The notes: generated from the sequence alone by a model not told the origin. 64,000 nt of DNA from Sphagnum compactum (GCA_965153455.1 OZ234502.1:2831267-2895266), one strand, 5' to 3'. Shown: positions 47,236 to 58,958, numbered from the stretch's first letter. Made by a program: numbers and translations.

Positions 47236-47823
47236 AGAAAAGGCAAAACTCTTACAAAACACATGGCTGAATCAACTACGTCTATTTGGGCCGGTTATTG
47301 CCTTTTTATAAAATTAAAAAATTAAAAAAAACTGGCAAGTAGGTTATTCTTTGGAAATGGTTTTGGGGACCACATCGGTTATATACAATTTATATAATAA
47401 ATGATTTACCTATTTTTATTTTTGTATCATTTAAAAAAGATTGATCATCTATTTGGATGATAATCAAACTCATCCAAGTAAGTTATAACATTTTTGAAAC
47501 TTCAATACCCGGTGGTTATGAATCTAATCGGTCATAAAAAATTATCAATAACCGGCTGGTGGGTTATTAATAACTGGTTTGATAACCGGGTCTGAACTCA
47601 ATAACCCAGCCCAACACTGGTTAGAACTTTGACCAGAACAACACATGTAAGTGTGATAAAAATAAATAAATAATTTTATTTGAAATATGATAAACTTATT
47701 AATAACTTATGCCCTGATATCACATATATATATTTCAAGTGGAAAAGTGTGATATGGTAATTAAATATCACTTTCTTTCAATCATTCATCCATTCATCAA
47801 ACATTCATCCATTTTCATGCACA

Positions 47824-47824
47824 C

Positions 47825-47857
<33 letters not shown>
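47824..47857 (+). repeat. TG dinucleotide microsatellite
   Basis: About sixteen TG units. It creates a spurious Cys-Val frame. Confidence 0.9.
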
Positions 47858-47858
<1 letters not shown>

Positions 47859-48000
47859 CTTTTGAGAAATCGCTTTTTAATCATTCTCTTTTCTAAGTTA
47901 AGTTCTTCCTCCGTGTGCATGTAGGTATAATTTTGTTCTCACCAAAATAACAAGTATTTCCATGTTATTCTCTTTCCCTTCTCTTCTTCCAAATGGCCAT

Positions 48001-48510
48001 TTGAAGATGCATAGATGGATGGATGGATGGATGATTGTCATAATGAAAAGAGTCATCCTTTTTTGTTTCCTTTTCTCCTCTCTTCTTCCGGCCATTTGAA
48101 GATGCATAGGTAGATGGATGGACGGATGATTGTCATAATGAAACGAGGTCATCCTTTTTTTTCTTTTCTCTTCTCTTCTTCCGGCCATTTGAAAGATGCA
48201 TAGGTAGATGGATGGACGGATGATTATCATAATGAAAAGAGTCATCCTTTTTTTCCTTTACTCTTCTCTTCTTCTTCCGGCCATCTGAAGATGCATAGAT
48301 GGATGGATGGATGATTGTCATAACGAAAAGACTCATCCTTTTTCTCTTATCTTCTTCCAGCCATTTGAAGATGCATAGATGGATGGACGGATGATTGTCA
48401 TAACGAAAAGAGTCATCCTTTTGTTGTTTTTTTTCTCTTTTTCCCACCATTTGAAGAAGCATAGATGGATGGATGGATGATTATCATATTGAAAAGAGTC
48501 ATCCTCTCTC
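48001..48510. repeat. Minisatellite, six units of 80-95 bp
   Basis: Units start with GATGCATAG followed by GGATGGATGG-like text, then GATTGTCATAA, GAAAAGAGTCATCC and a CT-rich tail with CTTCTTCCGGCCATTTGAA. Unit starts are at about 48006, 48101, 48195, 48290, 48370 and 48455. The minus strand reads as a Lys/Arg-rich pseudo-protein, which is a by-product. Confidence 0.85.
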
Positions 48511-48639
48511 CTCTTTCAAGTTTCTCTAGACTTGCATTCCTTCATCATCATCTTCTTCTTCTTCTTCTTGCCTTGTTTTTTTTTTTTTTTTCCCTTCTTT
48601 TTTTCCTCTGAACTTTGATGGGATTCTTGGGGTTTGTTT

Positions 48640-48985
48640 TGGATTGATTCTTTGACGATTCAAGTTTTTTCTGAACTCTTGCAAATGAATTGATTCTTTG
48701 ATGATTCAAGTTTTTTCTGAACTCTTGCAATAGATTTGATTCTTTGATGATTCAAGTTTTTTTCTGAACTCTTGCAATAGACTTGATTCTTCGATGATTC
48801 AAGTTTTTTCTGAACTCTTGCAATAGATTTGATTCTTTGATGATTCAAGTTTTTTCTGAACTCCTCCTGCAATAGAATTGATTCTTTGATGATTCAAGTT
48901 TTTTTCTGAACTCCTCCTGCAATAGAATTGATTCTTTGATGGTTCAAGTTTTTTCTAATCTCCTCCTGCAATAGAAGAGATCAAA
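48640..48985. repeat. Minisatellite, seven units of 46-50 bp
   Basis: TGATTCTTTGATGATTCAAG, TTTTTTCTGAACTC and TGCAATAGA recur. Unit starts are at about 48643, 48691, 48738, 48784, 48830, 48880 and 48930. The last units carry an added CTCCTCCTG. Confidence 0.85.
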
Positions 48986-49204
48986 GTCAAAGAATTTTAG
49001 AGATCACAAACTCTAAAACCAAACAACAACGACTAAACAAAAGCCAGAGCAACAAATTTAAATGTGGCATCAAGCTCTCGATGTCGATACAACACAAGTG
49101 CTCAACCCAATAACCAATCCCCAATATGATGATGCATTCTCATTTTGAAACTTCTCAAAGATGAATCTTTAACCATATAACAAACAACAACATAAGAAAA
49201 AAAC

Positions 49205-49470
49205 ATAGTGCATCGGTGTAAGATTTGAGCATAATATTTTGGCTCAATTTGACCCAAGGCGTGAGTGACATCTTGAGAATTATGTGTGCTTATGAGGGAT
49301 GGGTATGTTCCATACAAGTGTATACATCTCGATGAGAAGCTCTAGATCTAGATCAAAATTACGGGAAATTTTGAGCTTGAAGTTTGAACACATCTTTATG
49401 AGAAGCTCTAGATCTAGATTCAATAAGGGAAACTTTTTGTTTGAAGTTTGAACTTGTTAAGGGCAAAGCC
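49205..49470 (+). repeat. Dispersed direct repeat, copy 2
   Basis: Counterpart of 41925-42140, longer because the piece GATGAGAAGCTCTAGATCTA is duplicated (about 49333, and again with a small change at about 49398). Confidence 0.7.
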
Positions 49471-50612
49471 ATTATGTGATGAGCTACTTGTTTCATAAGT
49501 GACAAACATTTTTGCTGAAAGAAACCCAAGTTTTTAAAAACAAAATTAAGACATTAAATTTTTTTAAAAAAAAGACCTAAAAAAAATTCATAATTAGTCA
49601 AGTGTTCAATATAATTGGATTTAAGCTAATTAAACACCAACCCATTTGGACAACCACCATGTGTATGGCATTTTGCTCCATTAGGTCAACAATTTTTAAC
49701 TTAGGGTGTTTAACATGTTCATATCAGATCCAATTTGTCTCTTGTCGGACTACCGTAATACCGGAGTAGCTTCAACCGCAAATTGTGTGTTGAATAAATA
49801 ATTAATTTTGAAGATTCCATGTTTTTTAAAAAATCATCAATATTCAAAGAGATTTTTTTTTTTTCCTTCACCATTGTTTTTCTTTGAAATATATATATAT
49901 ATAGAAAATTTCAACATTTCTACAAATAATATATAATTAGTGTCAAAGCTGCCAAGTTACTACAGTGAGCCACACACACAACACCTAAATCTTTTACTTA
50001 TTGGGAATAAAAACCATGTGAGTTTCTTAATTCTTTGGTCAAAATCCTAAGTGCGAAACCAGAGTTTTTTCTTCTTTCAAATTTTTGATGTACCCAAGGT
50101 GGTGATTATCTGTAAGCGGATTTAGCCAAATTTGACTATTCACAAAATATGAAAGGAACAAATCTAAATGTCCTTATATATTTTTGGCTACCTATTTGAA
50201 CCGTATATAAAATCTGATGATTTTTAGATTCTTTGAAAAATTTGAATTTTTTTTGCAATTTTCTTCAAAAAATCATTGTATTTGTGAGAGTAATCTATCA
50301 AAAGTTTCACAAAAGTCCAAATTTTCACACCCCAAAAAAAAAAGAAAAAAAGGCTGATCCCCACCCTTGTTTCCAAACCATTCATCACCCATGATGCAAC
50401 ATAATGACATTTAACCCAACACCTTTTGTACACCTTCCACAATATTTTAATCATGTTTTGTTCTTTGATTTCATAGGCATTAAAATGACCAGTTTTGGCA
50501 ATTACACATTGAAATCATCCCTATGGATGACCTCCTCAATGAATCACACCGACTCCTTTAGATTAGGAGGGATCTTATGCCTATTTACCTACTCTAAGAA
50601 GAGCGAAAGGGA

Positions 50613-50652
50613 TCTTACACCTATGAGCAAATAAGAAGTTATAGGTGTAAGA
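50613..50652. repeat. Hairpin with 12-bp stem
   Basis: TCTTACACCTAT at 50613-50624 pairs exactly with ATAGGTGTAAGA at 50641-50652. A related CTCTTAAGGAGTAGGTGTAAG follows. Confidence 0.7.
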
Positions 50653-51214
50653 CCTCTCCAACTCTTAAGGAGTAGGTGTAAGAAATAAGAACCCAGCCCC
50701 TCCTATGCCTCATGAATTAGGTAGGTTTTGGTTCATGATAACCTTTACTCCATGCTTTAGGATGTGTGAACCCCACCCACATAAGGGGAAATTCCCAAAA
50801 TGTGGGAGCCTAGACTTGGGTACCGACTCAACTTGGCCCCTTATTTTGGGAATGTTCCTCCACCCATAGGGCTTTACCCTACACCTAAAACAAGTCTCCA
50901 CAAAATTTCCTAAGGACCCACAATTTGCTTTGCTTTGCTTTGCTTTTGCAGGTTTTGCTTTTTCCAAAATAGGCTCGACCCAAATCCAAGGCGAGCTCAA
51001 TCTTCTTGGGTTGATTGATTCCAATGTCCCATTTGAGCCAAGAAATTGTTTTGTAGAGTTTTGATCTAAGTTATTGCCAAGTGGGTAGTGATCATCATCT
51101 CTTGCACGACATCAATCCAAATCCCAAATTGGATGATTAGTAAAAAGAGCTTGAATTGATTCACTCGGCAATGGTTGCTAATTTAGTTATGTACATATGG
51201 AGTTGAGTCCCATA

Positions 51215-51216
<2 letters not shown>

Positions 51217-51250
<34 letters not shown>

Positions 51251-51255
51251 ACCCA
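51217..51255 (+). repeat. CT and CA microsatellite
   Basis: TCTCTCTCTC followed by about fifteen CA units. Nearby simple repeats are (GAAA)n at 51330-51352, (ATTC)n at 51519-51535, (TC)n at 51590-51611 and (TGCTC)n at 51880-51903. Confidence 0.85.
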
Positions 51256-51539
51256 CAAAGGCAAATTGATGGGCTAATTGTAAGACCATGCTAGTCCTTG
51301 AAGTCATTGGATTTAGCAATGGGAAAGGAAGAAAGAAAGAAAGAAAGAAAGAGGGTGTTATTTTAAAAAAATTGTAAGGTAATTCATGTTTGCACTAAAA
51401 TACATGCACACATACATACATACATACATCTATACATATACATGTTGCCTTAGTAGTAAAGCATTTAAGTTGACAGTAATAAAGCATTGACACCAGACAA
51501 CAACAATTACCCTAATATTCATTCATTCATTCATTATTC

Positions 51540-52180
51540 TCCCTCTCCTCAAACAAGGCTGACCCAGCACTTAAGACTCTTGTTCTAACTTCTCTCTCTC
51601 TCTCTCTCTCTAGCTCTGTTAAATTTTGTTTTTTTTTGGGGAAATTTTTTTATATGGATATTTTTTGAGGAATTTTTTTCCAAAAGATTTATCATATTTG
51701 TCAAGTTTACCCAAAAAAACCCAAAAAAAAAATTCCCAACTTTTTTTTCTTTTTTTTTTCCTCTCTCTCTCTCTCTCTCTGTGGGATCATTGTAAAGGAC
51801 TATCCAATCCAGTAAAACAACCCTCCACCATGTAGAGCATCTCTCATCAGCAGTCAGCCCAGACAGAAAGAGAGCAGGGCTGCTCTGCTCTGCTCTGCTC
51901 TGCTGCAACAACAGCAACAGCAGCCTTCCACCCAACAAGTGGCAGCCTTTGGGCTTTGCTCTTTATGGTACTAAGGAGAGAGGAGAGGAGAGGAGAGGAG
52001 AGGAGAGAAGAGAAGAGAAGAGAGGAAGACTAGCAATCACATTCCATTGCAACAATTAGGAAAAACCTCAAAGGGAAAAAAGGGGAACTCTATTAGTCAG
52101 TGATGATGATGATGATGATGATGAATGGGGTTTTGGAAGCTTTTCTTTTTTTGTTTTCAGGTGGTGTCTGGGGTTTTTCT
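51540..52180. other. CT/GA-rich region, possible promoter or 5' leader
   Basis: Long CT tracts, GAGAGGAGAGG runs (51975-52025), a GATGAT run (52102-52123) and poly-T blocks. Plant promoters and long 5' leaders often look like this, but no gene could be attached to it. A short plus-strand frame starts ATGATG near 52102 but loses any protein-like character quickly. Confidence 0.3.
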
Positions 52181-52505
52181 GGCAAACCCTAAAAAAACTA
52201 ACTCTTCTCTTTGTTGTGTTTTTGAATTGGGAAGGCGTTTTTAAGTGCTATTTTAGATGTATCCTGTTGGAACCCATAGTTGGGTGCCGTCCACAAGAAA
52301 CCACAAATAATCAAGTAGGCTAGAGAAGAGAAAAAAATACGTGGTTGGGAGTTTGGAGTTGGGAGGGAAGGGGAGAGAGGAGCCATGCATGCATTGAGAA
52401 CCCTATTCATTTCATGTGTAAGAAAAGTAGGTAAATATAATAAGGAGTTTTTCATTTTAAAAAAATTCTGTCATTTATAATCAATGGTCAGTCAGAGAAT
52501 GATGG

Positions 52506-52555
52506 ATGGTTGGATGGATGGATGGATGGATTGGATTGATTGGATGGATGGATTT
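52506..52555 (+). repeat. GGAT microsatellite
   Basis: TGGATGGATGG units interrupted by TTGGATTGATTGG. Simple sequence. Confidence 0.85.
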
Positions 52556-52859
52556 TTTTTCCACCTCTTATTGGATGACAAACTCTTTTACAAATACAAA
52601 TTGGGAGCAAATTGCAACATCATCAACTAAGTTAGGACAAAAGGGTGCTATGTTAGAAAGACTTAGAGTTTTTGATGATTGTTGGAAAGCTTGGGTTTTA
52701 GGTTTTAGGGTTTAAGACGCTTATTATCATGTAGTGGGAGGTGCATGTGTGATATGGATGGGTGATCTAAAACAAAAGCAAAAGCTTTGAGAATGTCCTT
52801 GTCCATAAATGCACAAAAGAAAAAGAGGAAGTTTGTGTGTGAATGTAAACTAGTATGGG

Positions 52860-53145
52860 TGGCCCAAAGAATGCAAAGCCAGTAGGGGGAAGAAGGAAAA
52901 AAAAAGAAAAAGAAACCCTAACTTCAAAACCCTAGCTGGAAGGTTGCAAACCCAAAATAGGGAAGATAAAGAAACCCTAAACCCTAGCCAGAAGGGTGCA
53001 AAGCCAAAAAGGGAGAAAAAGAAAAAAAAATAGAGAAAGCAACCCTAAACCCTAACCCTAAAACACTAGCCAGAAGGATGCAAACCCAAGAGGGAGCGAG
53101 AAAGAAAGGAAGGAAGCCCTAAAACCCTAAACCCTAAAATGCAAG
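52860..53145 (+). repeat. Minisatellite built on telomeric AAACCCTA motifs
   Basis: Three to four units of CCCTAGCCAGAAGGGTGCAA-like text followed by purine-rich GGGAGAAAAAGAAA and by AACCCTAAACCCTA. Clusters of AAACCCTAA (plant telo-box, complement of TTTAGGG) occur at about 52913-52935, 52973-52990, 53041-53068 and 53115-53137. Confidence 0.75.
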
Positions 53146-53396
53146 GGGAAGCAAGCACTGCTTCAATGCAGTGATAAGAAGGGAATGTGGTGCAGTGGAA
53201 GAAAAACTCAAAGGACGAAAGAAAAGAAAAGTTGCAGGCTGCAAGTGCAGGCAGACTTCCAGACTCCAGAGAGAGAGAGAGAGAGCGTTCCTCGGGAATG
53301 ATGATGGTACCTGAGGCAAAAACAGGGAGTAGCAGGAGTAGAGTGATGGGTGGGGCCCCTGGAAGTTAAGCTTTAGGGATAGCTCACTTTGACCAG

Positions 53397-53582
53397 CTAC
53401 TTGTTGCTGCTAGCGAAGTGCACTACTAGTCCTCCGCCTCCCTCCTCCTCCTGTGATGTGCACGTCATGACCGGCACGGCAGTGAAGAGGCGTATCTTGG
53501 TGGGCTCTGTGCATATCTTGTACTCTGACACCAAGTCATCAATTGTGCTTGCCAATAACTCTTTAGCTTTTGGTTGGACCAT
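53397..53582 (-). CDS. Unrecognised small ORF, PB1-tail-like
   Basis: A 61-codon minus-strand frame from an ATG (MVQPKAKELLASTIDDLVSE) to a stop at 53397. YKICTEPTKIRLFTAVPV recalls the last strand of PB1 domains (DDL...EY...KIRLF), but the rest of a PB1 domain is not seen. The composition is more protein-like than its surroundings, and the frame stays open for 26 further codons upstream. It could be an exon of a larger gene, a short peptide gene, or chance. Confidence 0.3.
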   Translation of the reverse strand: MVQPKAKELLASTIDDLVSEYKICTEPTKIRLFTAVPVMTCTSQEEEGGGGLVVHFASSNK

Positions 53583-54121
53583 TTTACTTACAGTGACCTC
53601 TCTCTCCCCTGTCCTCTTCTCTCCCCTTCCCCCGGGGGGCCTTTCTTCTGACTCCCCCACTCAATTGCAGCCTTGTGGGCAAACATTTTCATCAACACCA
53701 CCTGCTCAGTGTGAGTGAGTGACCCTGGTCCCCCCACTCCCCTTCTCTCTCTTCTTCTCTCTCTCTAGAGGCTAATCTCTTTCTTGCTCAAATTTTGCAC
53801 TGTAGTCCTCACTCTTTATTGCACTCTTGACTGTTTTTGTCGTCATCTCCTTAGGTCCTTTTGTCTGACTGCACTCTAATGCCATCAAGGGGGATTGGGT
53901 AGGGTGGAGGGAGAGGAAAGCCAGGCAGGACAAAGCAAAGCCTGGTGTCTTGAAGCTGTAATACCAATAACCCAATTATTATAATAATCTCCCTTTTTCT
54001 CTCTCTCTCTCTCTCTCTTTTTCTCTCTCTCTCTTTTTGTTCTGCTGTCATCTCTCAAGCTTCATAGGAAAACCAAAGCTCACCCAAAGCTTGGCTGGTG
54101 AGGATGGTGGTGATGGTGGTG

Positions 54122-54200
54122 ATGGCGTCATCACTCCCAGTGTTGTGTGGGTATTTTGGATTTTCAAAGAACCGCCAGTTTTGGGTCTAGGAGGATGATG
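54122..54200 (+). repeat. Left copy of a repeat flanking the LINE fragment
   Basis: GTATTTTGGATTTTCAAAGA and ACCGCCAGTTTTGGGT recur at about 55199-55240, and in a more diverged form at about 55125-55150. The LINE fragment lies between the copies. Confidence 0.65.
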
Positions 54201-54224
54201 GCATCATTATTCCCAGGGATTCAC

Positions 54225-55134
54225 TCTCTTTCTTTCTTTCTTTCTTTTAATTTAACGTCAATACCCGGACCAGAGAGATCCATTTGACGACAATTACATA
54301 GTTGACTTGAGCAAAACACTCCTGTTGTCTAGGCAAGAAACTAAGTACAAAGCTACCGCTTTCTGATTAGCCGAATGCATCAATTCAGGAAGTAAGCTGC
54401 ACGGTGTCAATTGTTTCCCTAACTGTTGACTAAACTTGCAACGAATGTCATGGTGAGCTGGGCATACTAACAACAAGTGGTCTTCATCCTCAACAGCTCC
54501 TAGGGAACATAGACGACAAATCCTATCTCTCCTCGGGACACTCTCAGGCTTTGCATGCCTGCCACACTCTACCTCCAAACGATGGTTTGAACATCTGAAC
54601 CTTGACAAAGATTGCCTGAGCTGAACATTTGTGATCACTTGCAAATACCTCTGATGTGCATATGAGTATCCAGATTCTGTTGTACAGCTTGTGTTCATCA
54701 GCTGGTATGTACGTAATCTGCTACTTTTGGTTCTGGCCTGTTCACCATAAGTAGATTCTAGGTAAGAAGCCTGTGCACTTGCTATAGCACACTTGATATT
54801 AGCATAGAGAACCTCAACACCTTGGTCTTTAAGCCACAACTGCACGTTCCGGAGCCAACATTGTTGGTTATCATTGAGCATGCTGAGCATCTGGATCTGG
54901 GTCTGGTAGGCACAGTACAACAGACGATCTACTGTGGATTTCCGTAGCCTATCATAATACTTGAGAGTTTGTTGCCACCAGAAATATTCTAATCGATACC
55001 TTCCAATACCTTCCAAACTCCCCCAACACAACAAAAGTGCTTGTTGTTTTATTGACCCCTAATATTCCTCTCAGGAACATTCTATGTACTTGTTCTGCTT
55101 GTTGTTGTGGTGTATGGGTTTCTTGAATTTTCAA
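54225..55134 (-). mobile_element. LINE 3' fragment (end of ORF2, AAAG tail)
   Basis: The minus strand encodes the C-terminal part of a non-LTR retrotransposon polyprotein: ETHTPQQQAEQVHRMFLRGI, GVNKTTSTFVVLGEFGRY, RLEYFWWQQTLKYYDRLRKS, then a zinc-binding region with CRLC, HLLLVCPAHH. From about 54995 to the stop at 54294 it is open over more than 230 codons. The frame upstream is broken by a perfect 10-bp tandem duplication (ATACCTTCCA at 54996-55005 and 55006-55015 on the plus strand). The 3' end leads into (AAAG)n, the kind of tail made by target-primed insertion. The element is 5' truncated; no RT core is present. Confidence 0.8.
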
Positions 55135-55139
55135 AGAAT

Positions 55140-56865
55140 TGTCAGTTTCGGGTTTAGGGTTTAAGGTTTAGGGGGATGGCATCGACACAGAGTGTTGTGA
55201 GAGTATTTTGGACTTTCAAAGAACCGCCAGTTTTGGGTGTCGGGGTTTAGGGCTTAGAATCAGAGAAAAATTCAGTTCTTTGAAAAGATTAGAATCAACA
55301 AACTGCCATCAGCTCCAGTTATTTCAAAAATCTTGTAAAGAATGAACCTGCGACTTTTGTGAAAAAACTTCACTGAAGGATTTACGATCTTTGGCCAGTT
55401 TTTTTTTTTTTTTCGATTTTCTTGAGAACTGGGTTCTCTGATTTTTTACACTATGGAAAAACTGCCCAAAAACCTAAATTTTCCCATTTTTGTGGTAAAC
55501 ACAAAATGACCAATCTTTGTTTGGGTGGAGGGAGGGAGGGAGGAAGGGACATTGGTTGGGTTGGATTGGATTCAATTTTATTTATAAGGGAATTTTTTTG
55601 TGCACCCAAAGTGATGATCATCCATAGGAAGATGTAGAAAAAGTGACAATCATCCCAAGGAAGGTTTAGCCAAATTTGGCTATAAATCACATATGAAATA
55701 CAAATATTTAATTAGCCCTTTATATTTTGGTCTATATATTAAAAACCAATTATAGAAATAAGATGATTTTTTCTTCTCTTTTCTTTCAACTTTTGACAAA
55801 ATGAAACCCTAAAAAATCACTTTATATTACCACAAAAAAAACTTTTTGGCAAAATTTGCCAACAAAGAAAAGTTTAATTGGATTCGTTTGGTTTGGTTTC
55901 CCAAGATTGTCTTGTCCAAAATAAATGTGATGTTTATTGATGACATTCAAGATGATAAGCACATCTCCTCAATGTGCTAGCTATTGTCGAAAGGAGAACC
56001 AATTTGTCTAGGTATGCATTAGTGTGGGTAGGTTCTAGGTTAGGTTTTTGGTGTACCTAGACCAAATGTTCAACATTTTGTTTAATTTGAATGCGGATTC
56101 AAACCATGAAATTGCCTCTTACTAAAATTGAAACCTAAACCTAGATCAAATTGTTGTAGCTTTTTAAACCATGTCTATGTTTTTTTAGCCTTACAAGTAC
56201 ATGGTCTTTTTATTGTAGTAAACAAGCCCTATCTTCTAAGTTGGGACAATTCAACTTTGGGCAAACCTTATGGGATAAATTGTGGTGGTGTTGGGTGCAT
56301 GTTCTATCACCAAACAAAAAGAAAAAGAAAATGGTGTCAAGACATTTTGGTATAGTCCCAAGATATAACTTTAACTTATTTTGTAGTTTTAATTCAATGA
56401 ACTATTGACGAATTAATACTTAGGCATTTGCCAACTCACCATTTTCATCCTTAGTGAGTGACTATTAATTCACTTGTTCGTTCACTCCCAAAAAACAAAC
56501 CAAAAAAATCAATCCTTCCCTTTAGACCTCAAAGTGAAAAAAAAAAGTGGGCATGTTTATTGTGTCATTGGTAATCAAGATTTTTTTTTGTGACCATTTT
56601 TTTCAATTTTTCTTACACCATTACCCACTCCATGAACATGGATACATATACAAGGAAACAATTAATTTTAGTTGAGTGTAATGTAGATGGAACCAAATTG
56701 AGCTTCAAAGTTTTCAAGAAGTTTCCAAAACCTCCAAGTTAAAAAAATCATTTAAAAAATCACATTGGAGATTCTATCAAACCATAAATCAACATTTATT
56801 CATTAAAAACCAAAACTGAAGTTGAAACTAGAGGTTCGTTTCAAAATTGGGTTGGCTATTTGGGT
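55140..56865. other. Spacer
   Basis: It contains telo-box-like GGGTTTAGGGTTTAAGG text near 55155 and a GGAGGGAGGGAGG run near 55530. No gene is recognised. Confidence 0.4.
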
Positions 56866-57139
56866 TGAAATGGATATAGGATTGCAAAGAACTAATTGTC
56901 AAAATATAAAAACACAATAGAATGTCCAACCTAAATACAAGAACACTAAGTAATAACAACAATAAAAGTCATCATGCAATGGTGTGACTTGAAAAAACTT
57001 GAAACAATTAAAACTACCCAATAAATGACAAAGGCAATGAACACAACAATGTTTTTTTGAAACTAATAGTTGTTGTGGTGATTGCAAATCATGAAGCTTA
57101 AAGAGATTATGAAAATATGAGATCATCAAAGTAACAACA
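56866..57139 (-). repeat. Copia 3' LTR
   Basis: 274 bp, starting TGAAATGGATATAGG and ending GTAACAACA on the plus strand. It aligns with 61744-62019 along its length; the best block is AAAGTCATCATGCAATGGTG with AAACTTGAAACAATTAAAAC. The two LTRs look roughly 70% identical by eye, so the insertion is old. Confidence 0.85.
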
Positions 57140-57147
57140 TCTCCCTT
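57140..57147 (-). other. Polypurine tract
   Basis: AAGGGAGA on the minus strand, immediately inside the 3' LTR, where plus-strand synthesis of an LTR element is primed. Confidence 0.75.
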
Positions 57148-57964
57148 GAAACTTGTTATCTTGTAAGAATTGCAAGATGTGAAAAATTAGAATGGGGAAT
57201 TTTATTCAAATTTGATCTAAAGGATCAAGGTCTTAAATGTTTGACCATCTTACAATAATTGCTAAGATCATACTTTGGTTTGGTTTTTTATTCATGAAGT
57301 TTTTTGAGAATCCTTAGAAGTGGACAAAGATAACCATACATTAGTTGATATGCCAAATTGAATTATTAGCAATTTTAAAGTGTCAAGATGTGGTATTACA
57401 ATTGAAAGGAGTTGTTCCAATTATCTAAAGCTTGCAAAACCATCCTTCAAAATTGTGACAAATTCCTCACAACTCAAATTACATCCCACAAAATGATTTA
57501 ATATTGAACTTCATATGGCCATGGTTGCACAACCCTAAGCCCCTCATGCACCTCTATTGCTTTCATTGTGTTAATTCAAACTATTGTAGCCTTGTTGGTG
57601 AGTCATTATTATGGTTATTATGGTCCTTTTTTATGGTTTGTGTTGTACTGAATACATGAACCAAAGAGGTTTGCTTCAACTTTGTTTCATTTCTCAATTC
57701 TAATTTGAAATTTCATGACTTTGAATTCTATTTATCAAAGATTTAAGCAAAATTTGAACTAGGCTTTGACATTCTACAAATTAGTGAAGGCCCTTTAATT
57801 ATGTGGACATGAATGAATATCCTCCAAACTTCAATTCTCATCTTACATATTATGGAATTTGATTTTTTGATATATTTTTTGTCGTTACTAGACCAAGCTC
57901 AGTTCCTAATTTCTCCAAAATTGTGAAAGTTAAAGGTTTAATTATAATATAATCTAGTTGTTTT

Positions 57965-58050
57965 GATCAAGAGACATGACAAACTTGAATTTCACTTTCA
58001 TGGAGCTTTCCCTAATAAAATGATGTTTCACGGCAATGTGTTTGGTCCAA
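57965..58050 (-). pseudogene. Copia RNase H remnant
   Basis: The minus strand reads TKHIAVKHHFIRE, the hallmark near the end of Copia RNase H, then after a frameshift KLHESEIQVCHVS. It fixes the 3' boundary of pol. Confidence 0.7.
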
Positions 58051-58718
58051 TGATGAATAATAAGATTTTCTAGCAACTTAATTGCTTTGATTGTATATTA
58101 TTAAATAACTAAGTGAGTCCTAGATTGATATTTGCTTGAATGTCTCCTAATAGCATTTTTAACCAATTGTTTCCTTGGTTGCACTTGTCATGGTTACATA
58201 TTTCACTTCCATGGAAAGTAGTGTTATATAAAGTTACTATTTCTTCCCCATGTGATTGGGCTAAATCCAAGCAAGAAAACATATTTGATTGTCAATTTTT
58301 AATCATCAACATCACCTACCAAATTTGCATGTAAAAAATAACTGATTCATCTACCTCCCTTCAATGGTAGTAAATATCTAATTTACTTCAACAAATGTTT
58401 AATTGCATCCAAATGAAAGGTCTAAGGTTGATTTGAAAATATATTCACTTGATTAACAAAAAATGATATGTCCAATCATGTTTGAGTGAAGAAGTTCAAT
58501 TTTCCAACTTTTTTGAATACATTTGAAAGTTCATTTTGGGGTTCGCATGTCAAGAGTTAGCTTGAGTCTTAATATCATTGGTAATGCTACTAAATTACAA
58601 GTTGCCAACACAAATTCCTCAAACATTTTGGTTGCATATTACCCCCACTAGGTCACCATATTCCCATCTACCTAAAAGAAAACTATTCCCAGAAAATGAT
58701 TCAATAACCTCACATCTA

Positions 58719-58958
58719 TCATTTCAAACCTTCTTTTATTTCAATTATAATCAGTTGAATTTTTTCAATATGGTTTCCTATGAAGTACACATCATCAACG
58801 TAAAACAATAGGAGGGCAACTTTCTCCCTTTCACAAAAAAGGTATAAAATACCATTTTTAGTTTTTTTTTCAAAGCCTTGGTTGTTTAGGCATTCATAAA
58901 TTTTGGTATACCAAACACAAGGTGCTTGTTTCAACTTGTATATGGCCTTGAACAACAT
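58719..58958 (-). pseudogene. Copia reverse transcriptase fragment
   Basis: Contains FKAIYKLKQAPCVWYTKI, YECLNNQGFEKKTKNG and LLLFYVDDVYFIGN. KLKQAP-x-x-WY and the catalytic YVDD are diagnostic of Copia RT. This is the longest open part of pol; frames on both sides are broken. Confidence 0.9.

Noticed and set aside
47898-48462. Lys/Arg-rich minus-strand proteins with repeated HPSIHL motifs.
   Set aside because: They are direct translations of the minisatellite at 48001-48510, not genes.
48548-48872. Repeated KNLNHQRI proteins on the minus strand.
   Set aside because: Translation of the 46-50 bp minisatellite.
51830-51910. Minus-strand frame with QSRAEQSSPALFLSG as a coding exon.
   Set aside because: Built on the TGCTC pentanucleotide repeat and flanking CT tracts.
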